From Allochromatium tepidum (lineage in GTDB: Bacteria > Pseudomonadota > Gammaproteobacteria > Chromatiales > Chromatiaceae), in the NCBI RefSeq assembly GCF_018409545.1, contig NZ_AP024563.1, forward strand, positions 1,008,755 through 1,072,754: a stretch of DNA of 64,000 nucleotides, read 5' to 3'. Positions 22,569 to 35,582 of this stretch are shown here, piece by piece (position 1 is the stretch's first letter; each line of letters opens with the position of its first letter). The notes beneath the pieces are model-generated. The model saw only the letters and a program-made list of their open reading frames with translations, had not been told where the DNA came from and searched no databases. The translations under genes were made by a program, and so were the position numbers.

Positions 22569-23647
22569 GATTGGGTTCTTGGCTCCGGAGTCGTGGGATC
22601 GTCGAGCGGCAGCTCGAGCGAATCATGGGATTCGAGTTCGGCGATATGGCCCAGGGCGCGATGCCATTCGGGGCTTTCGTGCAGGCGGACGCGATCGAGC
22701 GGCTTGCGCCCGTGCATCCGTAGCAGCCGCAGACTGGTCGCGGGGTCGCGATGGTCTTTGAAGGCCGCAAGAATCGAAACAGCCGCCGGACGATTGTTGC
22801 AGATCAGCAGCATATCGCAACCGGCCGCCGCTGCGGCTTGAGCCCGCTCGACATGGCTACCCCCCGCGCCGGCCGCCTCCATATTGAGATCGTCGCTGAA
22901 GATGACGCCCTGGAATCCGAGCTGCCGGCGCAGGATCTCGCGCAACCAGATCGGAGAGAACCCGGCCGGGCGCGGATCGATGCGCGGATAGATCACATGC
23001 GCCGGCATCATCGCCTCCAGCCCCTGGTCGATGAGACGGCGGAAGGGCACCAGATCCTCCAGATCCAGATCGACGAAAGGACGCTCGTCGTGCGGCAGTT
23101 CCGTATGCGAATCGGCCTCGACCCCGCCATGCCCCGGAAAATGCTTGCCGACGCTGGCCATGCCCGCCTGACGCGCACCGCGCATCCAGCTCGACGCCAG
23201 CTCGCCGACCGCCTGCGGATCAGGGCTGAATCCGCGATCACCGATCACCCGGCTGATGCCCCGATCCAGATCCAGCACGGGCGCGAAGCTGAAATCCACC
23301 CCGACCGCGCGCAACTCGGCGGCCATCAGCCAGGCGATGGATTCGCAGACGGCACGCGCATGCGCCGGACGCTCGCGATGGAGCAGGCCCAGACGCCCTG
23401 CCGGCGGCAGGCGCGTGAAGCCGTCGCGGAAACGCTGCACCCGTCCGCCTTCCTGATCGACGCCGATCAGCAGTGCCGGCTCGCGCACCGCATGGATGGC
23501 GGCCGTCAGCGCCGCGAGCTGCTCGGGCGATTCGTAGTTGCGCGCAAAGAGGATGACGCCACCGACGGCCGGATGGCGCAGCAGTTCGCGATCCTCGGCG
23601 TCGAGCGCCGTTCCCGCGAGATCGAGCATGATGGGGCCGAGTGGCAT
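22565..23647 (-). CDS. nagZ: Beta-N-acetylhexosaminidase NagZ
   Basis: A cytosolic glycoside hydrolase of family 3 that removes N-acetylglucosamine from muropeptides during cell wall recycling. The 360-residue protein has the family motif GKHFPGHGGVEADSHTELP, which includes the catalytic His-Asp loop, and the nucleophile region VIFSDDLNMEAA. The start at 23647 (MPLGPIMLDLAG) is preferred to an upstream in-frame Met because homologues begin there. It is translationally coupled to hpt. Confidence 0.95.
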   Translation of the reverse strand: MPLGPIMLDLAGTALDAEDRELLRHPAVGGVILFARNYESPEQLAALTAAIHAVREPALLIGVDQEGGRVQRFRDGFTRLPPAGRLGLLHRERPAHARAVCESIAWLMAAELRAVGVDFSFAPVLDLDRGISRVIGDRGFSPDPQAVGELASSWMRGARQAGMASVGKHFPGHGGVEADSHTELPHDERPFVDLDLEDLVPFRRLIDQGLEAMMPAHVIYPRIDPRPAGFSPIWLREILRRQLGFQGVIFSDDLNMEAAGAGGSHVERAQAAAAAGCDMLLICNNRPAAVSILAAFKDHRDPATSLRLLRMHGRKPLDRVRLHESPEWHRALGHIAELESHDSLELPLDDPTTPEPRTQS

Positions 23648-23904
23648 GGGCAAACCCGTCGCTGAGGCATTCGGCGCCAGCTTAGCGAGCCGACAGACGG
23701 GCGGCAACCCGAAACGCGGAACCCATCACAGTTTCCGAACTCCAATCCGCGCTCAAACCCTGATAAGCTCCGGTCGACAGGGAGTCATCGCGAACCACCC
23801 CATTGGATTTACAGCCCCAGACCCGATCTAACCCGTCAAGACAGGCGAGGGTCCAGACACCGCGCCCCGACTCCAGATCCGGTCAACGAGGACAGCTCCG
23901 AACC

Positions 23905-25824
<1,920 letters not shown>

Positions 25825-25868
25825 GTGTCCCGCGCCTCATCGGGCGGTGTCGAGACCGCCCAAAGATG

Positions 25869-25895
25869 AAAGCCCCGCTTCGGCGGGGCTTTTTG
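25869..25895 (+). terminator. Rho-independent terminator after ftsH
   Basis: A perfect 10-bp GC-rich stem (AAAGCCCCGC with GCGGGGCTTT) with a TTCG tetraloop and a T run. It lies about 45 bases beyond the ftsH stop, and its symmetry would let it also serve the converging bolA-like gene. Confidence 0.95.
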
Positions 25896-25924
25896 TTGCG
25901 TCAAGAACGATCGCGGGGGAGTGC

Positions 25925-26164
25925 TCAGCGTTGGGCGGCCTGTTGAGCCGGCGTGCGCGCCTTGATGGAGAGCGCGTGCAGCTCGCCGCCGGCGACCTGC
26001 TCCCGGACCGTCTCCATGATGAGACGCTCGCGCTTGAGCAGCGACAGTCCCTCGAAGGCCTCGCTGACGACGATGGCCTCGAAATGCTCGCCATCCCCCG
26101 TGACCTGGACCTCGGCTCCGGGTAAGCCAGTACGAATCAGTTCTGCAACGGCTTCGGTTTCCAA
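25925..26164 (-). CDS. BolA/IbaG-family protein
   Basis: A 79-residue BolA-fold protein, closest by pattern to IbaG (TEAVAELIRTGLPGAEVQVT, then HFEAIVVSEAFEGLSLLKRE). Such proteins pair with monothiol glutaredoxins and handle [2Fe-2S] clusters. The characteristic histidine in GGELHALSIKARTP is present. No ATG is available. The start is TTG at 26164, preceded by an ideal GGAGGA seven bases upstream. It follows prfC by 29 bases on the same strand. Confidence 0.88.
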   Translation of the reverse strand: METEAVAELIRTGLPGAEVQVTGDGEHFEAIVVSEAFEGLSLLKRERLIMETVREQVAGGELHALSIKARTPAQQAAQR

Positions 26165-26193
26165 GTAGGAATCCTCCAGTATGAAATCTCGAT

Positions 26194-27774
<1,581 letters not shown>

Positions 27775-27836
27775 GATGTCGGGATCGGTTCGGATGGATG
27801 GCGCGCTGAAAGACGATCGATTATAGCGGTTTACGC

Positions 27837-29243
27837 TCAGGACTCATGGGCGCCGTTCAGCCGCCGGCGTCCGCGTTCGATCGCGGCGCGTACCTGCGCC
27901 GGCGCCGTACCGCCGATGTGATCGCGCGCGGCGACCGAGCCTTCTAGCGTCAGTACGGCGAAGACGTCCTCATCGATGGCATCCGAGAATCGGCGCAGTT
28001 CAGCGAGCGTCAGCTCGGCCAGATCGCGCCCTTCGCGCACGCCGAGCGCAACGGCCTTGCCGACGATCTCATGGGCGTCGCGGAAGGGGATGCCCCGGCG
28101 CACCAGATAATCGGCCAGATCGGTGGCGGTGCTGAAGCCCTGTTTGGCCGCTGCGCGCATCCGGTCGCGGTTGCAGGTGACATGCGCCATCATGTCGGCA
28201 TAGACCTTGAGCGAGCCCTTGAGGTTGTCGACGGTATCGAACAGCGGCTCCTTGTCTTCCTGATTGTCCTTGTTGTAGGCCAGCGGCTGGGATTTCATCA
28301 GGGTCAGCAGCCCCATCAGATGACCGAAGATGCGCCCGCTCTTGCCGCGCACCAGCTCGGGCACGTCGGGGTTCTTCTTCTGCGGCATGATCGAGGAGCC
28401 GGTGCAGAAGCTGTCCGAGAGCTCGACGAAGCCGAACTGGGCCGAGGACCACAGGATCAGCTCTTCCGAGAAGCGCGACAGATGCATCATCAGGATTGCG
28501 GCGTCCGCCGTGAACTCGATGGCGAAGTCGCGATCCGAGACGGCGTCGAGCGAGTTCTCGGCCGGGCGGTCGAAGCCGAGCCGCTCGGCGGTGTAATGGC
28601 GGTCGATGGGGTAGGTGGTTCCGGCGAGTGCCGCCGCGCCGAGCGGCATGACGTTCATCCGGCGGCGGCAGTCGACCAGACGCTCGCGGTCGCGCTCCAG
28701 CATCTCGAACCAGGCCAGCATGTGATGACCGAAGGTGATGGGCTGGGCGACCTGGAGATGGGTGAAGCCGGGCAGGATGGTGTCGGCCTCGCGCTCGGCC
28801 AGATCCAGGAGCGCGGTTTGCAGACGGACGATCTCGGCGCGGATGGTGTCGATTTCGTCGCGCAGCCAGAGACGCACGTCGGTGGCGACCTGATCGTTGC
28901 GCGAGCGTCCGGTGTGGAGCTTCTTGCCCGCGTCGCCGATGTCGGCGGTCAGCGCCGACTCGATGTTCATGTGCACGTCTTCGAGCCGGATCGACCAGTC
29001 GAACTCACCGGCGTCGATGCGCGCGCGCACCCGTTCCAGGCCGGCAACGATGGCGTCGTGCTCGGCCTCGGTCAGGATGCCCTGACGCGCGAGCATGGAG
29101 GCATGGGCGATCGAGCCCCGGATGTCGTAGCGATAGAGTCGGCGGTCGAAGTCGACCGAGGCGGTGAAGGCTTCGACGAAGGCGTCGGTCGGGGCATTGA
29201 AGCGCCCGGCCCAGGGCTTGGCGGAGGAGTTCGAGTCTGACAT
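27837..29243 (-). CDS. argH: Argininosuccinate lyase
   Basis: Catalyses the last step of arginine synthesis, splitting argininosuccinate into arginine and fumarate. The 468-residue protein carries the superfamily signature [15 protein letters not shown], the N-terminal KPWAGRF and the substrate region [12 protein letters not shown]. The ATG at 29243 ([11 protein letters not shown]) is preferred to the TTG four codons upstream. It appears monocistronic or leads into prfC. Confidence 0.97.
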   Translation of the reverse strand: MSDSNSSAKPWAGRFNAPTDAFVEAFTASVDFDRRLYRYDIRGSIAHASMLARQGILTEAEHDAIVAGLERVRARIDAGEFDWSIRLEDVHMNIESALTADIGDAGKKLHTGRSRNDQVATDVRLWLRDEIDTIRAEIVRLQTALLDLAEREADTILPGFTHLQVAQPITFGHHMLAWFEMLERDRERLVDCRRRMNVMPLGAAALAGTTYPIDRHYTAERLGFDRPAENSLDAVSDRDFAIEFTADAAILMMHLSRFSEELILWSSAQFGFVELSDSFCTGSSIMPQKKNPDVPELVRGKSGRIFGHLMGLLTLMKSQPLAYNKDNQEDKEPLFDTVDNLKGSLKVYADMMAHVTCNRDRMRAAAKQGFSTATDLADYLVRRGIPFRDAHEIVGKAVALGVREGRDLAELTLAELRRFSDAIDEDVFAVLTLEGSVAARDHIGGTAPAQVRAAIERGRRRLNGAHES

Positions 29244-29380
29244 GAACAGGTCCAACGGCTGAAAAGGGAATGATTTTACACCCAGACCGGACAGGCCCTA
29301 ACATGCGGGCCATGTTCCGGCAATTCCAAATTTAAGACCACTCTGTCATCATGGTCTTTGATGAAAGCCCCCATGCCCCC

Positions 29381-29848
29381 TCAGCGCCGAGTCCGGTGCC
29401 GTGGAGGAGGCTGGGCCGGTTGGAGGGCCTCCGGCATGCACTCAAACAAGTCTTCCCGGGCGGCAAAGAGGACGTATTGGGTCAAGGCGCGTAGATGCTC
29501 GAAGAAGGTGCGGCGTGAGGGGAGCTGTTGGCGCACGCGGTGATGGAGGGTATCGAAGTGATCGAGGATGGAGTGCGTCAGAAAGGCCGGCTCGACGAAC
29601 AGCTCAAACACCGACTCCGGGGGAATGGGGTCGAGTAGGTTGCGAATCTGCTGGTCGCTCGGGATCTGATCGACCCCAAACAGCGTGGCCGCGTTATTGG
29701 CTCCGCGCTCGTACTGCATCCGGCGCTGAAACTGGTGGTTGCCGCCTTTACGCGCATCGGGTAGTGCATACGACACCTCGCGCACGCGCGCTACCAGTGT
29801 CGCGGGAGAAAGCTCCGGGGTGGGGGGAGGGATCGACTGGACAACCAT
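29381..29848 (-). pseudogene. Internally deleted transposase remnant
   Basis: A 155-residue frame whose start (VREVSYALPDARKGGNHQ) and following segment (NNAATLFGVDQIPSDQQIRN, LLDPIPPE) match the N-terminus of a common large transposase. It then skips the DDE core and goes straight to a C-terminal tail (PSRRTFFEHLRALTQYVLFA). A smaller deletion lies between GGNHQ and FQRRMQ. The open frame continues upstream only through antisense tRNA sequence, so the Met at 29848 is taken as the start. It cannot encode an active enzyme. The exact IS family is uncertain. Confidence 0.7.
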
Positions 29849-30024
29849 CGGCTTATCCGCGGCGCTGTGATGAATCGCTCGAAAGCCCCTGATAGCACTA
29901 AGGAGGTTGAATTTGGAATTGCTGGTCGTGAAACGCAATGGTTGACAGCCGCCGGATCGATGACTATCATGCCGCTTCTTCGGTTCCGGGATGCCTTGAG
30001 ACGCTCCGGATACGCATCCGAAGC

Positions 30025-30101
30025 CGGGGTATAGCGCAGTCTGGTAGCGCGCCTGCTTTGGGAGCAGGATGTCGGGGGTTCGAATCCCTCTACCCCGACC
30101 A
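30025..30101 (+). tRNA. tRNA-Pro(UGG)
   Basis: A 77-base tRNA with acceptor arms CGGGGTA and TACCCCG, an encoded CCA and the anticodon loop TTTGGGA giving TGG. The first of a four-tRNA cluster. Confidence 0.97.
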
Positions 30102-30157
30102 CATGCCTTCCAAAGCGACGGGATCGCGCGGAATGCGTGACGAACCGCACCCGATAA

Positions 30158-30234
<77 letters not shown>

Positions 30235-30309
30235 TTACGCGAATCCGGGGATGCCAAGGCGGCATCGAATGCGATATGATTCGACACGGACGAGTCGAGC
30301 GGTTTCAAT

Positions 30310-30386
30310 GGTGGACGTAGCTCAGCCGGTAGAGCGCAGGATTGTGGATCCTGTGGTCGTGGGTTCGATCCCCATCGTCCACCCCA
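30310..30386 (+). tRNA. tRNA-His(GUG)
   Basis: Acceptor arms GTGGACG and CGTCCAC with the histidine-specific extra G at -1 (30310) opposite C73, and an encoded CCA. The anticodon loop TTGTGGA gives GTG on the stem CAGGA/TCCTG. The third of the cluster. Confidence 0.97.
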
Positions 30387-30402
30387 AACAATGCAAGTCA
30401 AA

Positions 30403-30478
30403 GGGCTGTTAGCTCAGCTGGTAGAGCAGTGGACTCTTAATCCATCGGTCCGGGGTTCGAATCCCTGACAGCCCACCA
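30403..30478 (+). tRNA. tRNA-Lys(CUU)
   Basis: A 76-base tRNA with acceptor arms GGGCTGT and ACAGCCC, an encoded CCA and the anticodon loop CTCTTAA giving CTT, so it reads AAG. The last of the cluster, directly before a terminator. Confidence 0.96.
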
Positions 30479-30483
30479 ACACA

Positions 30484-30527
30484 AAACGAAGGCTTACAGG
30501 TTCATGACTTGTAAGCCTTCGTTTTTT
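30484..30527 (+). terminator. Rho-independent terminator of the tRNA cluster
   Basis: A 14-bp stem (AACGAAGGCTTACA with TGTAAGCCTTCGTT) with a short loop, followed by six T residues. It begins six bases after tRNA-Lys and ends the Pro-Arg-His-Lys tRNA transcript. Confidence 0.95.
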
Positions 30528-30582
30528 GTACGGTCGATTCTTCGACTCAGACATCGAGCGGTTACGCGGGTAGGCAGCCCCT

Positions 30583-32661
30583 GTGTGTCGGTCTTCAAAG
30601 CTCCTGCTGACCTCGATCCTCCTCATCGCCTCGGCCGGCGGTGTCCGGCTGTGGCTGGACGCCTGGATCGAGGCCACGCCCCTGCCTGACCTGGAGTTCG
30701 CAACCTCGCCCCAGATCCTCGACCGCGAGGGACGGCTGTTGCGCGCCTTCGCCGTGGCCGACGGTCGCTGGCGTCTGCCGGTCGCGCTCGACGCGGTCGA
30801 TCCGCGCTATCCGGACAGGCTCCTGGCCATCGAGGACCGGCGCTTTCGCGACCATGCCGGCGTCGATCCGTTAGCGCTCATGCGCGCGGCCTGGCAATGG
30901 CTCAGACAGGGGCGCGTCGTCTCCGGCGGCTCGACGATCAGCATGCAACTGGCGCGTCTGCTCGACGGGCGCTCGACCCGCGACCTCGCCGGCAAACTGC
31001 ATCAGATGCGTCTGGCCCTGGCCCTGGAACGACGGCTGGACAAGGACGCCATCCTCTCCGCCTACCTCGATCTGACGCCCTATGGCGGCAACATCGAGGG
31101 TCTGCGTTCCGGTGCTTTGGCCTGGCTGGGCCGCGAGCCGCACCGATTGACGGCGGCGGAATCCGCGCTCCTGATCGCGCTACCCCAGGCGCCCGAGTCG
31201 CGTCGTCCCGACCGTGATGCGGCGGCCCTGCGGCGGGCGCGCGATGCCATCCTCCAGCGCCTCCACGCCGCCGGCCGCATCGACGCGATCGAGCTGGCCG
31301 GCGCCTTGCGCGAGCCGGTGCCGAGCGTGCGCCGTCCCTTTCCGATGCTCGCCGCCCATCTGGCCCGGCGTCTGCATCGCGCCCATCCCGAACGCCATGT
31401 CCAGCGTCTGACCCTCGATGCCCGCTTGCAGGAGCGCCTGGAAACCCTGGCCGCCGAGCGCGCCCGCGCCCTGGGCGATCGTGTCTCGCTCGCCATCCTG
31501 GTCGCCGATCACGCCACGGGCGAGGTTCGGGCCTCGGTCGGTTCGCCCGATCCGCTCGACGAGGCGCGCCGGGGCCATATCGACATGACCCGCGCCATCC
31601 GTTCGCCCGGATCGACGCTCAAGCCGCTGATCTATGGTCTGGCCTTCGAGGACGGCATCGCTCATCCCGAGAGCCTGATCGAAGACCGTCCGACCGGCTT
31701 CGACGGCTATGCCCCGACCAACTTCGATCGCACATTCCAGGGCACGGTCTCGGTACGCCGCGCCCTGCAAGCCTCGCTGAACATCCCGGCGGTCCGGCTA
31801 CTGGACGCCGTGGGACCGGCGCGTCTGGCGGCCCGTCTGCGCCGCGCCGGGGTCGAGCCGGCCTTGCCTGAACTCTCGGCGCCCGGTCTGGCCATCGGCC
31901 TGGGCGGGGTCGGGGTGACGCTCACCGATCTGGTCCGACTCTATGCCGCGATCGCGCGCGGCGGCTCGCCGGTCGTGCTGCGCGAGTCACTGGAGCGCGA
32001 CAGTCCGGGCAGCGCATCGGCGGCGTGCCCGTCGCGTCCGGTGCTGGACGAGCGCGCCGCCTGGATGGTCGGCTCCATCCTCGCCGGGGCGCCGGCCCCG
32101 GATCGCGCCACGGCCGACCGGATTGCTTTCAAGACCGGCACCTCCTACGGCTATCGCGACGCCTGGGCCATCGGCTTCGACGGACGCTGGGTGGTGGGTG
32201 TCTGGACCGGCCGGGCCGATGGCGCCTCCGTGCCGGGTCTGGCCGGGATCGAGGCCGCCGCGCCCGTGCTCATCGACGTCTTCGCCCAGCTCGGCCCGCG
32301 CACGCCGCTGCCGGCGCCGCCGCCCGGCGTGCGGCCCATGAGCTACGCCCAACTACCCGAGATCCTGAGGCATGTGCCGGCGGCACGGCGCGCGACGGCT
32401 TCGGCCACGGCGCTGGAGATCGCCTATCCGCCGCCGGGGGCGCGGATCGATCTGGGGTTCGGCGCCTCCTCGACCGAATCGCTGGCACTCAGGGTCCGGG
32501 GCGGCACACCGCCTTTCACCTGGTTCGCCGACGGCGGACCCATTGCCCGCGAACCCTTTGCCAGAACCACGCGCTGGACGCCGACGGGTCCGGGCTATGT
32601 GACGCTGCTCGTCGTCGACGGACGCGGCGAGTCGGCGCGGGTGCGGGTCAGACTCGATTGA
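30583..32661 (+). CDS. pbpC: Penicillin-binding protein 1C
   Basis: A bifunctional peptidoglycan synthase anchored in the inner membrane. The 692-residue protein has an N-terminal helix (about 7-24), a glycosyltransferase-51 domain with catalytic E84 in EDRRF and SGGSTISMQLARLL (114-127), and a transpeptidase domain with active S344 in SPGSTLKP and KTGTSYGYRD. It closes with the PBP1C C-terminal domain (about 600-692). The start is GTG at 30583 with only a weak Shine-Dalgarno. The alpha-2-macroglobulin gene often found beside pbpC is absent here. Confidence 0.94.
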   Translation: MCRSSKLLLTSILLIASAGGVRLWLDAWIEATPLPDLEFATSPQILDREGRLLRAFAVADGRWRLPVALDAVDPRYPDRLLAIEDRRFRDHAGVDPLALMRAAWQWLRQGRVVSGGSTISMQLARLLDGRSTRDLAGKLHQMRLALALERRLDKDAILSAYLDLTPYGGNIEGLRSGALAWLGREPHRLTAAESALLIALPQAPESRRPDRDAAALRRARDAILQRLHAAGRIDAIELAGALREPVPSVRRPFPMLAAHLARRLHRAHPERHVQRLTLDARLQERLETLAAERARALGDRVSLAILVADHATGEVRASVGSPDPLDEARRGHIDMTRAIRSPGSTLKPLIYGLAFEDGIAHPESLIEDRPTGFDGYAPTNFDRTFQGTVSVRRALQASLNIPAVRLLDAVGPARLAARLRRAGVEPALPELSAPGLAIGLGGVGVTLTDLVRLYAAIARGGSPVVLRESLERDSPGSASAACPSRPVLDERAAWMVGSILAGAPAPDRATADRIAFKTGTSYGYRDAWAIGFDGRWVVGVWTGRADGASVPGLAGIEAAAPVLIDVFAQLGPRTPLPAPPPGVRPMSYAQLPEILRHVPAARRATASATALEIAYPPPGARIDLGFGASSTESLALRVRGGTPPFTWFADGGPIAREPFARTTRWTPTGPGYVTLLVVDGRGESARVRVRLD

Positions 32662-32850
32662 CTTCGGTCATCATGCATCTTTGCGACTCACCGTGTCGCA
32701 CTAAATTTCTATACTTGACAGTCGTTTGTCGAATTTCGACGCTGTGTAAGGCTGAAGGCTGCAAGACCCGACGAACGGTCTTTGCTCTGAGCCGAAAACG
32801 TATACACTAAGACACGAATCGAGCCATCGACTGTCAAGGATCCTGATACG

Positions 32851-33518
32851 ATGCGCCCTTCGAAACACCTCTTCACCCCGGCTCGGTTCCTGCTTGTGAG
32901 CCTCTCACTGTCGCTGACCAGTCTGGTCGCAATCGCCGCCGATTCCAAAGCGCGCGAGCGCGAGGATCTGCCGGCCCTGCTGGAAGGCGAGACCGCGCTG
33001 GCTACCAAGAGCGGGATGAACGCCGACTTCGTCCCCGGCATGGCCACCATCCTCGACCTGGTACTGGACCGATGCCGAGCGCGATCTGACGCTGTCGATG
33101 AATCTCGCCGGCATCGAGGATGCGGATTCCGGCGTGTTCGTGCGCGAATCGGTCTGGCGGACATCTGTTTTTTGCTCCGAACCGAAGGCGATCCAGGAGG
33201 AGTTGCGCGCGGCCTTCTTCACGGATCCACTGACCGGGCTCTACAACAGGCGCTACATCTACCAGTGCCTCGTCCACGAGATCGATCTGGCCAGCGGTCG
33301 CCAGGCTGGAATGGGCGGCGTCGGGGCTCGAACCGACGATCAGCGGCGGCGTGGCCCAGTATCAGGGCGAGACGCTCGACGCCTTCGTGGATGTGGCTGA
33401 CCGCTGGCTCTATATGGCCAAGGAAGGCGGGCGCAACCGGATTCTGGCCGCGCCCGCCGGTGTCATGCCGGACGAGCCGGGCTTCTCGACCGCCCCGACG
33501 GGGCGCGAGACGCCGTAG
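32851..33518 (+). pseudogene. Diguanylate cyclase (GGDEF) remnant
   Basis: Three frames are needed to read it. The start MRPSKHLFTPARFLLVSLSL looks like a signal peptide (ending AIAAD) and leads to LPALLEGETALATKSG. A second frame holds AIQEELRAAFFTDPLTGLYN, the beginning of a GGDEF domain. After a deletion a third frame gives TISGGVAQYQGETLDAF and WLYMAKEGGRNRI, the end of such a domain. The GGDEF signature itself is gone, so no cyclic-di-GMP could be made. Confidence 0.82.
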
Positions 33519-33559
33519 CGACGGCGATGCCGGCGGCTTCAGGCGTGTCGGTTCATCCC

Positions 33560-34816
33560 TCAGCCCTTCATCGACGAGAAGAACTCGTCGTTGGTCTTGG
33601 TCGCCTTGAGCTTGTCGTGCAGGAATTCCATCGCGGCCAGTTCGTCCATCGGGTGCAGGATCTTGCGCAGGATCCACATCTTCTGAAGCTCCGCCTGCCC
33701 CATCAGCAGCTCTTCGCGCCGCGTGCCGGAACGGTTGATGTTGATCGCGGGGAAGATGCGCTTCTCGGCGATACGGCGATCCATGTGGATCTCCATGTTG
33801 CCCGTGCCCTTGAATTCCTCATAGATCACATCGTCCATGCGCGAGCCGGTGTCGACCAGCGCCGTGGCCAGAATGGTCAGTGAGCCGCCTTCCTCGACGT
33901 TGCGCGCGGCGCCGAAGAAGCGCTTGGGTCGTTGCAGGGCGTTGGCGTCGACACCGCCGGTGAGCACCTTGCCGGAGGAGGGCACCACGGTGTTGTAGGC
34001 GCGCGCCAGACGGGTGATGGAGTCGAGCAGGATGACCACGTCGCGCTTGTGCTCGACCAGCCGCTTGGCCTTCTCGATCACCATCTCGGCGACCTGGACG
34101 TGACGGGTGGCCGGCTCGTCGAAGGTCGAGGAGATGACCTCGCCGCGCACCGAGCGCGCCATCTCGGTCACTTCCTCGGGACGCTCGTCGATCAGGAGCA
34201 CGATCAGATAGCAGTCGGGATGGTTGTGGCCGATGGATTGCGCGATGTTCTGCAGCATCATGGTCTTACCGGCCTTGGGCGGCGAGACGATCAGACCGCG
34301 CTGCCCCTTGCCGATGGGCGCGATCAGATCGATGGTGCGGGCCGTGATGTCCTCGGTGCTGCCGTTGCCGATCTCCAGCGTCAGGCGCTGCTGGGCGAAG
34401 AGCGGCGTGAAGTTCTCGAACAGGATCTTGTTCTTGGCGTTCTCTGGGCGGTCGTAGTTGATGTCGTTGACCTTGAGCAGCGCGAAATAGCGCTCGCCGT
34501 CCTTGGGCGGACGGATCTTGCCCGAGATGGTATCTCCGGTGCGCAGCGCGAAGCGCCGGATCTGACTCGGCGAGACATAGATGTCGTCCGGCCCGGCCAG
34601 ATAGGAGGCATCGGCCGAGCGCAGGAAACCGAACCCATCCGAGAGGATCTCGAGCACGCCGTCGCCGTAGATGTCCTCGCCCTTCTTGGCCTGGGCCTTG
34701 AGGATGGCGAAGATCAGATCCTGCTTGCGCGAGCGGCCGACGCCTTCGATGTCCATGGATTGCGCCAGGGCCACCAGGTTGGGCACCGGCATCTTCTTGA
34801 GTTCAGTTAGATTCAT
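33560..34816 (-). CDS. rho: Transcription termination factor Rho
   Basis: A hexameric RNA-dependent ATPase that terminates transcription. The 418-residue protein begins [20 protein letters not shown], has the RNA-binding fold with [13 protein letters not shown], Walker [12 protein letters not shown], Walker B in [16 protein letters not shown] and the Q/R-loop region [13 protein letters not shown]. The ATG at 34816 is chosen because upstream codons in the frame are not Rho-like. The order rhlB, trxA, rho matches E. coli. Confidence 0.98.
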   Translation of the reverse strand: MNLTELKKMPVPNLVALAQSMDIEGVGRSRKQDLIFAILKAQAKKGEDIYGDGVLEILSDGFGFLRSADASYLAGPDDIYVSPSQIRRFALRTGDTISGKIRPPKDGERYFALLKVNDINYDRPENAKNKILFENFTPLFAQQRLTLEIGNGSTEDITARTIDLIAPIGKGQRGLIVSPPKAGKTMMLQNIAQSIGHNHPDCYLIVLLIDERPEEVTEMARSVRGEVISSTFDEPATRHVQVAEMVIEKAKRLVEHKRDVVILLDSITRLARAYNTVVPSSGKVLTGGVDANALQRPKRFFGAARNVEEGGSLTILATALVDTGSRMDDVIYEEFKGTGNMEIHMDRRIAEKRIFPAININRSGTRREELLMGQAELQKMWILRKILHPMDELAAMEFLHDKLKATKTNDEFFSSMKG

Positions 34817-35018
34817 CACGGTTGTGTTCGTCAGGACGGATGTCTGGGTTGGCGGCCGCGCTTCGCTGTGGAGGCGATGTCGTCGGGGCGTGCGGCGAGG
34901 GCGGCGGGCCGGGTGGAGATGAGGGCGTCCGGATGGACGCCCCGCGTGGATTCGGTCGTGGGTGAGTGTCCTCGACGGCACGGCGGGCCGCGCCTGGGGT
35001 CTCAATCGAGCGCGCGGC
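34817..35018 (-). other. Leader between trxA and rho
   Basis: About 200 bases without a gene. Rho is autogenously attenuated in enteric bacteria within a leader of similar position, but no specific element can be identified here by eye. The stretch is very GC-rich. Confidence 0.35.
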
Positions 35019-35345
35019 TCAGAGGTTGCTGTCGATGAAGGCCGTCAACTGGGACTTGGAGACGGCGCCGACCTTGGTGGCCTCGACTTCGCCGCCGCGG
35101 AAGAGCATCAGGGTCGGGATGCCGCGGATACCGTAGCGGGGCGGGGTGTTGGGGTTCTCGTCGATGTTGAGTTTGGCGATCTTGACGCGCCCGGCGTATT
35201 CGTCGGCGATCTCGTCGAGCACGGGAGCGATCATCTTGCAGGGTCCGCACCAGTCGGCCCAGTAGTCGACCAGCACCGGATCGGGGGATTTCAGAACCTC
35301 TTCTTCGAAAGAGTCATCGGTCACATGGACGATGCGATCGCTCAC
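35019..35345 (-). CDS. trxA: Thioredoxin 1
   Basis: A 108-residue cytosolic disulfide reductase with the canonical active site [19 protein letters not shown] and the cis-proline segment [13 protein letters not shown]. The start is GTG at 35345, with GGGAGA eight bases upstream. It lies between rho (downstream, same strand) and the divergent rhlB. Confidence 0.98.
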   Translation of the reverse strand: MSDRIVHVTDDSFEEEVLKSPDPVLVDYWADWCGPCKMIAPVLDEIADEYAGRVKIAKLNIDENPNTPPRYGIRGIPTLMLFRGGEVEATKVGAVSKSQLTAFIDSNL

Positions 35346-35454
35346 TGAAGTCGTCTCCCATTGTATTTATATGGACTTGATGGATTGGCGAAGGGCGTGA
35401 AGGCTCGCCGGAGCGGCGTCGCGCGTGGATCGGAACGAGGATGGGGCCTGTGAA

Positions 35455-35484
35455 TTGGCGTTGGTATCGGCCCTTGAGTAAGAT
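35455..35484 (+). promoter_or_regulatory. Candidate promoter for rhlB
   Basis: TTGGCG (35455-35460) and TAAGAT (35479-35484), spaced 18 bases, lie about 100 bases before the rhlB start in the divergent gap shared with trxA. The match is moderate and function is inferred. Confidence 0.35.
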
Positions 35485-35582
35485 GCTATTTGATCCAAAG
35501 CGAAGGTAATTTGCAAGCCTTGCCGTCCGCGAGGCTTCGAAACCGCTCAGCAGGCCAACCCGGACGTTCACCGACAGCTTCA

